Assembly (NCBI GenBank): GCA_001723855.1
Contig: MCBC01000140.1
Span: 1-8,075 of the forward strand
Direction of reading: 5' to 3'
Length of the DNA stretch: 8,075 nt
Source of the DNA: Candidatus Altarchaeales archaeon WOR_SM1_86-2
GTDB lineage: Archaea; Altiarchaeota; Altiarchaeia; IMC4; MCBC01
The notes under the pieces were generated by a model. The model had not been told where the DNA came from. It did not search any database and saw nothing but the letters and a program-made list of their open reading frames with translations. Position 1 is the first letter of the stretch. Each line of letters starts with the position of its first letter. The position numbers and the translations under genes are program-made. This document shows positions 1 to 5,920 of this stretch, in pieces.

Positions 1-34
1 ATGGCACCGCGTGTGCACGGAGCAAGCCGTTCAT
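1..34. repeat. 34-bp GC-rich repeat, copy 1
   Basis: This copy matches positions 62-95 at 31 of 34 bases; the differences are at repeat positions 5, 8 and 31. The shared core (9-30 and 70-91) is identical over 22 bases. The inverted repeat inside it is imperfect here because one arm reads CCGTTCA. The copy starts at the window edge, so more copies may lie to the left. The period of 61 bp is not a multiple of three and the two copies would be read in different frames, which argues against coding. Confidence 0.8.
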
Positions 35-61
35 TGAGTGTCATCGAGCCGAGAGGCGAAG

Positions 62-95
62 ATGGTACTGCGTGTGCACGGAGCAAGCCGTGCAT
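62..95. repeat. 34-bp GC-rich repeat, copy 2, with perfect 7-bp hairpin
   Basis: This second copy contains a perfect inverted repeat, TGCACGG and CCGTGCA around a 6-base loop (75-94), so either strand's RNA could fold into a stable hairpin. It ends one base from the stop codon of the minus-strand CBS gene, so it would be transcribed as the start of that gene's 3' region and could act as a terminator or 3' stabiliser. No clear U-run follows on the minus strand. By hand count, 1-95 is about 60% G+C, well above the AT-rich gaps elsewhere in the window. With only two copies, a mobile REP-like element, a structured RNA or the edge of a longer array cannot be told apart. Confidence 0.75.
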
Positions 96-1055
96 CTAAA
101 CTCTCCTGTACGCCGCTTTAATAACATCCGTTATTGTTACCATGCCCATCAGTCTGTTGTCATCGTCAACAACAGGGAATCCGCCGTACCCCCTTTCTTT
201 TATTAACGCAAGAACATCCCCCAGATCACGGTCCGTTGTGATTTTTATAACATCCTCTTTCATTATCTCTTCAACCCTCGTACTAAGCACATCCTCGGCC
301 ATTATGCTCTTAAACTCGCCTTTGCTCAAAAATTCAAGAATATCAAATACCGTTATGATCCCGATTACTTCGTCCTCCTGGATTACCGGAAGTCTTCTCT
401 TTCGGTTTCTGACCATAACCTTCGCCACATCACTTATCATCATACCCAGTGAAGATGAAATGATATCCTTACTCATTACATCCCCGATCATCATACCCCA
501 GGAGCCCATCGCAGGCAAAAGATCATTTTCGGTTACAATGCCGCAGACCTTACCGTCGTCTCCGCCGTCCACTATCGGAATGCCGCCGTAATGCTTATCC
601 GCTATCAGGCGTACAGCATCTTCTATAGACGATTGCTTTGTCAGCGAGGGGTAGTCATATGCCATGATCTTTCTTATAGGGCAGTTGATTGCAGAGAGAA
701 AATTTCCACCATAGTCATTCGTTATGATGTTATATTTTTCGCCGCCCCCCAGAAAGTCCACCATATCTATCGCTACCGCCACACCTTCCAGTCGCTGTGT
801 TCCCGCATCTGTTACGGGGATTCTCCTGTAATGGAACTTTTGCATCCACTTTGCAACATCTCTGATCGGGGTGGTTGGAGATACCGTCAAAACATCCCGG
901 TTGGCAATTGTCATTATATTGCCCTCTTTCTCAACAACCCTGCTTTTAAATTCCTTTGGACCTCTATCGGAGGTTTTCCTAACATCCGCATATGCTCTTT
1001 GTGTCATTTTAATATTTTTAGAATTATAAATAGAAAAAATAACTAAGTTCTGCAT
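96..1055 (-). CDS. Protein with four CBS domains (two Bateman modules)
   Basis: The protein consists almost wholly of four CBS domains, at about residues 47-104, 128-183, 190-246 and 261-317. Each shows the typical pattern of a (G/R)(I/F)PVxD strand followed by GxxTxxD (HYRRIPVTD, YGGIPIVD with GIVTENDLL, RRLPVI with GIITVFDIL, YGGFPVVD with GMVTITDVI). Pairs of CBS domains usually bind adenosine ligands such as AMP, ATP or SAM and act as sensors; no catalytic domain is attached. The ATG overlaps the end of cdhA by 13 bases, so the two are probably co-transcribed. The start is uncertain. M1 has an AGAAGG only two bases upstream, M17 (1007) has no visible ribosome site, and M48 (914) has AGAGGG at good spacing but would remove residues 30-47, which I recall as resembling conserved sequence in archaeal relatives. 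Soluble, cytoplasmic. Ligand unknown. Confidence 0.92.
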   Translation of the reverse strand: MQNLVIFSIYNSKNIKMTQRAYADVRKTSDRGPKEFKSRVVEKEGNIMTIANRDVLTVSPTTPIRDVAKWMQKFHYRRIPVTDAGTQRLEGVAVAIDMVDFLGGGEKYNIITNDYGGNFLSAINCPIRKIMAYDYPSLTKQSSIEDAVRLIADKHYGGIPIVDGGDDGKVCGIVTENDLLPAMGSWGMMIGDVMSKDIISSSLGMMISDVAKVMVRNRKRRLPVIQEDEVIGIITVFDILEFLSKGEFKSIMAEDVLSTRVEEIMKEDVIKITTDRDLGDVLALIKERGYGGFPVVDDDNRLMGMVTITDVIKAAYRRV

Positions 1056-3406
1056 AGCCTTCTAACCAATGTCGGATCAGGGTTCTTCTTCTTCGGCTTC
1101 CAGCCCTTACCTTTCAAGAAATCTAAAATCTCATCCTTCAATGTCATCGGAATATCGGTTTCCTGCCTGATGAATCTATGCAGGTCGCCTGGAAGTGCGT
1201 TTTTACCATCGCCGCTGAATCGCCTGTACATGTCAATCCAGTGCGCAAGTTTAATCTGCCTGCCTTTAAAGTTATCGCTGGCTCTGATGCATAATTTTGG
1301 AATCATTATCATGACGTCCTCCTTTGTTTTTGCAACATAACTCAGGTGTTCCGGGCATGGTCCGACGTCGAATTTCTCGCCGGAAAAGGAATCATACACA
1401 CCCCAATCACTTGTTTCATCACTGAGCAGCTCTTTCCTGTACTTTATCCCCGAAGGACCCCATATTACGGGGATTCCCAATCTCATGCAGCCGTTTCCGA
1501 TGGATACCGCTTTCTGCGAGTATGTCCCTAAAACAAGCCCTACAGCCCCGATCCTGTTGAGGCAGTAATCCGCAATTTCCTCGTAATTTGCCCGCAGTTT
1601 TCTTTTTGCAAAAATATTTGCGACCTTTATTGCCGCACCCGTTATGTGTGAATTTGCAACGCATGAGCCGACATTTACCAAATTTCCGGCTGCAAACCTG
1701 CCCCCGTATTTTTCATAAAGATTATGAGTTCCGCTGTAGTCTGTTGCAAGAGCCATCGCACTGCACCCTGATGTCGCTACTATATAATTCCTGTTCAAAA
1801 ATTCCTCGATGATCTCCCCCAGGACCTTCCCTCCCCACGGCCAGAGAGAACACCCTACCGGAGCGATAACACCCGGGATTTCTCCGAAAACAATCGGCAT
1901 TCCCACCTCCCTTATCTCGATATCCTGTATGGCACCCCTTCCGGGACTTATCTTTGCTTTATCTTTTGAAAAACTTTCCCTGTAAATATCAGAATACACG
2001 GAAACGACAGGTATGTCCTTGGGGCACCATGACTCGCATCTTCCGCAGAAAACACATGTTCCTATTCTTTCAAGGATTTCCTCCTGACCCAGAAATTCCA
2101 GATCATCTTTCTTTGGCTTATACTCCTTATTATAAATCTTATTTATACTCCGGATCACAAGCTGCGGGTCAACTCCAACAGGACATGCTTTTGAGCAAAG
2201 ACCGCAGTCTGTGCACGTAAAACAATCGGATTTATCGTTTTTCTCTCTTTTTTTGTCCTTATCCTTTTCTTTCATGAACACGGCGGTTTTCACCGCTACC
2301 TCCCCTGCTTTTTCAAGGTCCGGGAGATATACCCCGGGAAGATCGCCGAACACCAGTTTTTTAACGATTTTGTCTGCATCCTCGTGACTCATATCCTCAA
2401 AGCCGCCTGAATTTTTATCAGATGTTGTGATCACGGGAATCCCTAATTTCTTTGCATTTTCAATGGAATCAACCCTTATGCACTGCTCGTCAAGGACAAT
2501 CGTATCGGCTATTCCCGACCGTATGTACGGCAGTTCATAGGACAATTGACCTATGATTTTTGCCTTTGGCTCGTATCGCCCTATGTCAAGTGCCGTGCAG
2601 CACAGCCCTGCAACCTCAACATCGTAATCTTTTTCTGCCGCGTAATCCAGGATTTCAGTTCCGCCGGCCACATTATGCCCTATACACAGGATTACCGGCT
2701 TGCTCCGGTCAACAGAGGCAAAACCGATTTCTGTAAGTTCCGGTCCAGTATCTCCTTTTGGAAAACCCAATGCTGTTATCTGGGCAATGTCGCAGACTTC
2801 CATACCGACATGGTCAAGCATTCCTGCATGCAGTGCTTTGCTGTTAAAATCAAAATCGTTGCACTCCTGACCCATGTGCAGGGCGGATAGTAAATGACAT
2901 AACTGCTCTTCAACATAACTTATTGCTTTTTCAAGATCGCCCAATGTCTCCGGTTTGAATCCGCAGACAAGCCGTATGTTCGGAGCCTCCACTTCAGTGT
3001 TCTCTGCAACATTAAGCGGGAGGTCTCTTCCGAATTTTTCAATCAGGTAATGAACCTGGTGTCTTCCGTGGGCAGAATGGGCTGCACACCCCGTGACCGC
3101 TAAAAAAAGGGATTCGCGAGCCATCTGCGTATCCAGGTCGATCCCGCAGGCACCTCTTCTTCCTTTATCGAGGTCGCATGGTCCGTAGGCACAGAACTGA
3201 CACTGCTTTATGAACGCGTGGTATTTTGGTTTATACCTGTCAAGCAGGTGTTTGTCCCAGTGACGGAGATCGCTGACCTGGGGCATCGGCGTGGGCCCCA
3301 TTTTCTCTTCCCAGTCCCCGCCAACAGCATCCTTAAACGACTTCTTTTGGGCTTCCTGAATAACTTCACCAACATAAACCTTTATATCCTTACCTTCAAT
3401 TTTCAT
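1043..3406 (-). CDS. cdhA: Archaeal-type CO dehydrogenase, alpha subunit (CdhA)
   Basis: Nickel-iron CO dehydrogenase that interconverts CO and CO2 with ferredoxin; in methanogens it is the alpha subunit of the acetyl-CoA decarbonylase/synthase complex. At 787 residues it is near the usual archaeal length (about 800). B-cluster cysteines are C69, C72, C77 and C87. The histidine stretch H110, H113, H116 fits the proton path. C-cluster ligands are all present: H244, C270, C309, C519, C548 and C582. Two ferredoxin motifs (C398, C401, C404, C408; C451, C454, C457, C461) mark the archaeal type. Residues 66 and 70, where I expect the cysteines of the subunit-bridging D-cluster, are Ile and Gln. A Lys/Asp-rich linker lies at 379-394. 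No cdhB (epsilon) follows; the next gene encodes CBS domains. The start has no ribosome site, but a TATA-like box about 30 bases upstream would give a leaderless or very short-leader transcript. Confidence 0.95.
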   Translation of the reverse strand: MKIEGKDIKVYVGEVIQEAQKKSFKDAVGGDWEEKMGPTPMPQVSDLRHWDKHLLDRYKPKYHAFIKQCQFCAYGPCDLDKGRRGACGIDLDTQMARESLFLAVTGCAAHSAHGRHQVHYLIEKFGRDLPLNVAENTEVEAPNIRLVCGFKPETLGDLEKAISYVEEQLCHLLSALHMGQECNDFDFNSKALHAGMLDHVGMEVCDIAQITALGFPKGDTGPELTEIGFASVDRSKPVILCIGHNVAGGTEILDYAAEKDYDVEVAGLCCTALDIGRYEPKAKIIGQLSYELPYIRSGIADTIVLDEQCIRVDSIENAKKLGIPVITTSDKNSGGFEDMSHEDADKIVKKLVFGDLPGVYLPDLEKAGEVAVKTAVFMKEKDKDKKREKNDKSDCFTCTDCGLCSKACPVGVDPQLVIRSINKIYNKEYKPKKDDLEFLGQEEILERIGTCVFCGRCESWCPKDIPVVSVYSDIYRESFSKDKAKISPGRGAIQDIEIREVGMPIVFGEIPGVIAPVGCSLWPWGGKVLGEIIEEFLNRNYIVATSGCSAMALATDYSGTHNLYEKYGGRFAAGNLVNVGSCVANSHITGAAIKVANIFAKRKLRANYEEIADYCLNRIGAVGLVLGTYSQKAVSIGNGCMRLGIPVIWGPSGIKYRKELLSDETSDWGVYDSFSGEKFDVGPCPEHLSYVAKTKEDVMIMIPKLCIRASDNFKGRQIKLAHWIDMYRRFSGDGKNALPGDLHRFIRQETDIPMTLKDEILDFLKGKGWKPKKKNPDPTLVRRLCRT

Positions 3407-3410
3407 TTTG

Positions 3411-3426
3411 TTTTAATTAATTAAAA
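3411..3426. promoter_or_regulatory. 16-bp perfect palindrome before cdhA, possible operator
   Basis: TTTTAATTAATTAAAA is a perfect palindrome beginning five bases upstream of the cdhA start codon. Its half, TTAATTAAAA, recurs as a direct repeat at 3446-3455, 29 bp away (roughly three helical turns). Two DNA-binding protein genes lie just upstream, so an operator is possible. The gap is almost all A and T, so chance is a serious alternative. Confidence 0.3.
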
Positions 3427-3432
3427 TTAAAT

Positions 3433-3440
3433 GAATAAAT
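3433..3440 (-). promoter_or_regulatory. TATA-like box of cdhA
   Basis: On the minus strand this reads ATTTATTC, centred about 30 bases before the cdhA ATG. That spacing suits an archaeal TATA box driving a leaderless or very short-leader transcript, in line with the lack of a Shine-Dalgarno site. The whole gap is AT-rich, so the exact box is uncertain. Confidence 0.3.
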
Positions 3441-3460
3441 TAGTATTAATTAAAAACTGA

Positions 3461-3739
3461 TCATGTTCTCACGACAAAATCACCGCCCCTTATCTCAATG
3501 GATTTTCCATTTATCAGAGCATCAGCAACCTTTTTTCTCCCGGATTTCAAATCCCTCCACAGGGTCTTTCTGGAGACGTTCATCTTCTTTGCCGCTTCTT
3601 CATGCTCCAAACCCTCAAAATCAACCAGTTTGATCGTCTCAAGTTCCTCCACGCTGAGTATCACTGCCTCTAAATCCGCCAAGGGAATCCCCATCGGCTT
3701 AAAATAATCCACATCCGGAATTTTTGAAACATTTCTCAA
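3461..3739 (-). CDS. UPF0251 (DUF134) DNA-binding protein, N-terminus probably frameshifted
   Basis: Small predicted DNA-binding protein related to sigma-factor region 4-type helix-turn-helix domains. The family hallmarks are clear: DYFKPMGIPL near the start, an acidic EELETIKLVDFEGL stretch, the helix-turn-helix (about residues 46-66, EEAAKKMNVSRKTLWRDL) and the KKVADALINGK end. The frame as given starts at TTG (3739). The same frame continues upstream without a stop and encodes CGKRRGRPRC, which matches the usual family N-terminus, yet has no ATG or GTG there. An ATG at 3770 is one base out of frame. If the five-A run (3760-3764) had four A, the protein would begin MRKRRGRPRCLRNV, as relatives do. 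So this is either a sequencing error, a recent mutation, or a shortened but working TTG-started protein. It lies directly upstream of cdhA, which suggests a regulatory link. Confidence 0.85.
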   Translation of the reverse strand: MRNVSKIPDVDYFKPMGIPLADLEAVILSVEELETIKLVDFEGLEHEEAAKKMNVSRKTLWRDLKSGRKKVADALINGKSIEIRGGDFVVRT

Positions 3740-3811
3740 GCATCTCGGTCTTCCCCTTCTTTTTCCGCATCTAATATTAAACTATTTTTATTAATGCAAC
3801 CATATGATTCT

Positions 3812-3820
3812 TGATATTTA
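3812..3820 (-). promoter_or_regulatory. Possible TATA box of the UPF0251 gene
   Basis: TAAATATCA on the minus strand would place transcription start near 3790, giving a leader of about 20 bases to the out-of-frame ATG at 3770 and about 50 to the TTG. AT-rich alternatives sit closer to the gene (3780-3791). Confidence 0.25.
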
Positions 3821-3831
3821 GGCTTTGCTCT

Positions 3832-3841
3832 GACACGTGTC
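3832..3841. promoter_or_regulatory. 10-bp palindrome GACACGTGTC, possible operator
   Basis: A perfect 10-bp palindrome sits 11 bp upstream of the TATA-like box of the UPF0251 gene and 38 bp after the stop of the ModE-type gene. An alternative inverted pair, TCTGA (3829-3833) and TCAGA (3842-3846), and GGCT/AGCC further out make a longer dyad possible. The location suits an activator or autoregulation site; a transcript hairpin is the other reading. No U-run follows, so a simple terminator is unlikely. Confidence 0.35.
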
Positions 3842-3879
3842 TCAGAACCGAAGGTCAGCCGCATTTCAAAGGTTGTTTT

Positions 3880-4230
3880 TTATTTTGATGAATCCAAAAA
3901 TTTTTTAAATGTTTCTTCAAATCGTTTTTCAATAACATCATCCAGCGGATTTCTGAATTTGTTATATTCCTCTATGAGTTGCTTTGCAAAATCGGTGAGC
4001 ATTGTTCCGCCGCCTCTTTCCCCCCCGGTCCATGTATTAACCAACTTTCTTCCAAATGCTTCCTCAACTTCGTGTATATATCTCCATGCATGCGGGTAAG
4101 ATAAACCAAATTCCTTTGACGCTAAATTTACCGAGCCAAGTTTATCCACTGCTTCGAGAAGTTTGATTTTTCCATCCCCCACCATATGCCTATCTTCCTC
4201 CATTATACAAATTCTGCACTTTATTTTCAT
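3880..4230 (-). CDS. ModE-type winged-helix transcriptional regulator, single domain
   Basis: A 116-residue DNA-binding protein of the ModE N-terminal/LysR-like helix-turn-helix type. It shows the family pattern: GKIKLLEAVDKLGSVNLASKEF (helix-turn-helix, about 20-41), the recognition helix with SYPHAWRYIHEVEE (44-57), then a glycine-rich wing, GGERGGGTMLT (69-79). It has no molybdate-binding MOP domain, so an effector, if any, is not evident. Its start lies three bases after the stop of the DUF364 gene, without a ribosome site, so it is probably translated by coupling from that gene and belongs to the same operon. Starting at M1 keeps the beta-strand before the helices that relatives have; M10 and M16 are less likely. 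Likely targets are its own operon or cdhA, which is inference. The link to molybdenum or tungsten rests only on family similarity. Confidence 0.88.
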   Translation of the reverse strand: MKIKCRICIMEEDRHMVGDGKIKLLEAVDKLGSVNLASKEFGLSYPHAWRYIHEVEEAFGRKLVNTWTGGERGGGTMLTDFAKQLIEEYNKFRNPLDDVIEKRFEETFKKFLDSSK

Positions 4231-4233
4231 TTT

Positions 4234-4878
4234 TTATTTATCAATTACAACAAACTCAATGTCATCTTTAAATTCTTTCACAAGCCCCGCACCATGGCTC
4301 ACTTTTTTTAGCATTCTTTCTATATTAATAACCCTGCATCCTGCAAGCATATCAGCCCCGTAATCAAACAATACGGGAGACATCAAAGTGCTTGGACCAA
4401 GAATGATCGTATATACTCTATTATCCCTGCACAATTCAAGAAGGTGCTCCATTGACTTATTGATTAAAGTTGTTCCGCTGATTACCGCGATATCCGCTTT
4501 TGGAATTAAATAATCCGACGCTTCAGCAGGAAAGTCCCCTAAATAGGGATTTTTCTCAATAATCCATAAATTTTTCGCTGCTGCTTTAATCTCCTCTGAA
4601 TGAGGAAAATGTCCGACCATTGCAATATTTTTGTTCTTACTTGCTTCTGTAAAATTCCATGATTTTATATACTCTGCTAATCCAAATGCTGTTTTTTCAG
4701 TTAACTTTCCGGCACCTCTCACCCCCGCTTCTCTTGAAGAATGAAATGTATAACCAAGACCGCAGTTTCTGCTCAACACAGCAGTCCATGTGATGCCGAC
4801 CCGGACATCACGAACCTTTGAATCAATGTAATTTTCTTTCAAATCGATTAATATGTCTTCAATTAATTTCATCTTCAT
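4234..4878 (-). CDS. DUF364 family protein (putative heavy-metal chelation domain)
   Basis: The C-terminal half matches the DUF364 family, a Rossmann-like domain annotated as putative heavy-metal chelation: GHFPHSEEIK (about 89-98), ISGTTLINKSMEHLLEL (about 133-149) and LGPSTLMSPVLFDYGADMLAG (about 160-180). The N-terminal part (to about 75) resembles the enolase-like DUF4213 domain that usually comes first. It is slightly short for the family and has no signal peptide or membrane segment. Start choice: a GTG at 4893 is open, but a strong AGGAGG (4883-4888) lies inside that longer reading, so ATG 4878 (4-base spacing) or ATG 4872 (10-base spacing) is the likely start. The start overlaps the end of the DUF1786 gene. 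The biochemical role is unknown; members are found in many anaerobes. Its place beside DUF1786 and FmdE suggests a shared job. Confidence 0.88.
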   Translation of the reverse strand: MKMKLIEDILIDLKENYIDSKVRDVRVGITWTAVLSRNCGLGYTFHSSREAGVRGAGKLTEKTAFGLAEYIKSWNFTEASKNKNIAMVGHFPHSEEIKAAAKNLWIIEKNPYLGDFPAEASDYLIPKADIAVISGTTLINKSMEHLLELCRDNRVYTIILGPSTLMSPVLFDYGADMLAGCRVINIERMLKKVSHGAGLVKEFKDDIEFVVIDK

Positions 4879-5920
4879 ACATCCTCCTGACACATCTGAC
4901 CAGGCCCATGGGACCCGTGAGCATCATATCCCCCCCGGGGGTTGCGTAATATACATTTAGATTTGTTTTTCTAAAAATATGTCTGTTAGGGCCTGTAACA
5001 ACAATCTGTTTTAAATTTTCAAAACCGCAGGCATCAATTAGTATCGCACCGTTACCGTTATCATTGTAAATCTCATCATCCGTAACATCCCCGTCTGCAA
5101 ATCTCTTTACAAGGTTTTCCAATTTTTCTGGATTTTGGAGGCAGCGAGTATGATGTTCCATTAATGCATCAACCTTTCTTTCAGAGATTATCATAAAAAT
5201 TGAGTGCCCGTTCCCCATGTTTACAATCAAAGTCGGACCCCTTGAATCAACTCCCGGATCTTCGAGACAGCCGATGACGGCATCCGGAGATGTGTCCATG
5301 ATAAGCTGTTTTGCATTCGTCTGTCTTTTAATTGCAGATGCTGCAGAGTTCATTCTAAAGTAATGCGGGGGCGGATTTTTGAACGCAAAACTCTCTATAT
5401 CCCGCGATCTCTTGAGCATATCGGAAAATAACTTAAATCTGAATTTCCTGTCAGACATCCCCTTCGGGGCGGCACCATGATCCTGAACCGCTACGGCAAC
5501 ATAATCCACATCCAGATCCTCATTGAAATTCATCAGAATATTTCTCAGCAATTTTAGATTAATTTCCTGTAGATTGATTATTTTTCCTTTAAATTTTTTC
5601 TCAAAAACAATAAGGTCCTCAACAATTTCTATTCCAAAAGATTTTACGGCATCAATGTCCTCTTTTATTGTGTGAGCTGCCCGCCAGGTCATAAAGACGT
5701 GGTGTTTTCTTGCGTGCTCCTTTATAGATCGTGAGACTACCCCGCCGCCAATTGTATCGCCTTTTATAAATAAATCACCCGCGGTATTAATAACTTCCCT
5801 GCTGAAAATCATGGTTGGAGAAGGAAGAACCAGTTTTATGCAGTTCTCAATTGCTGCTGAATCATCATACAGCAGTATATCCTGCGTTTTTGCTCCTATG
5901 TCAATTGCTAAAATTTTCAT
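4859..5920 (-). CDS. DUF1786 family protein with ASKHA (actin-like ATPase) fold
   Basis: At 353 residues this fits DUF1786, a family sometimes labelled as related to pyruvate formate-lyase activation, a label I do not trust. The sequence shows the marks of an ASKHA nucleotide-binding fold: phosphate loop 1 with AIDIGAKTQDILLYD (5-19), a second loop NMGNGHSIFMII (234-245) and a glycine-rich nucleotide-binding end with VVTGPNRH (307-314) and ATPGGDMMLTGPMG (326-339). Conserved-looking polar stretches are AVQDHGAAPKG (144-154) and EHHT (255-258). It is soluble. The start ATG directly follows the stop of the FmdE-family gene with no gap (TAAATG) and no ribosome site, so translation is probably coupled. 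Substrate unknown; a role as an ATP-driven activase or cofactor kinase is possible by analogy with other ASKHA proteins. Confidence 0.9.
   Translation of the reverse strand: MKILAIDIGAKTQDILLYDDSAAIENCIKLVLPSPTMIFSREVINTAGDLFIKGDTIGGGVVSRSIKEHARKHHVFMTWRAAHTIKEDIDAVKSFGIEIVEDLIVFEKKFKGKIINLQEINLKLLRNILMNFNEDLDVDYVAVAVQDHGAAPKGMSDRKFRFKLFSDMLKRSRDIESFAFKNPPPHYFRMNSAASAIKRQTNAKQLIMDTSPDAVIGCLEDPGVDSRGPTLIVNMGNGHSIFMIISERKVDALMEHHTRCLQNPEKLENLVKRFADGDVTDDEIYNDNGNGAILIDACGFENLKQIVVTGPNRHIFRKTNLNVYYATPGGDMMLTGPMGLVRCVRRMYEDEIN
4883..4888 (-). promoter_or_regulatory. Shine-Dalgarno site of the DUF364 gene
   Basis: AGGAGG on the minus strand is the strongest ribosome-binding site seen in the window. 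It lies inside the coding sequence of the upstream DUF1786 gene, 4 bases before ATG 4878 and 10 bases before ATG 4872, and rules against the GTG start at 4893. Confidence 0.7.

Noticed and set aside
1..95. CRISPR array (repeat 34, spacer 27)
   Set aside because: Only two copies with three mismatches are visible and the spacer is short; no cas gene is in the window. Left open only because the repeat reaches the window edge.
1..99. Plus-strand reading frame through the repeats (about 32 codons)
   Set aside because: The 61-bp period puts the two copies in different frames, there is no ribosome site in view, and the peptide resembles nothing known.
142..591. Plus-strand reading frames of 149 and 151 codons (142-591 and 591-1046) opposite the CBS gene
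   Set aside because: They are antisense to a gene with four clear CBS domains and their products are low-complexity Ser/Thr/Ile-rich or have no family resemblance.
4879..4893. GTG start at 4893 for the DUF364 gene
   Set aside because: The AGGAGG ribosome site would fall inside the coding region; the ATG at 4878 or 4872 fits better.
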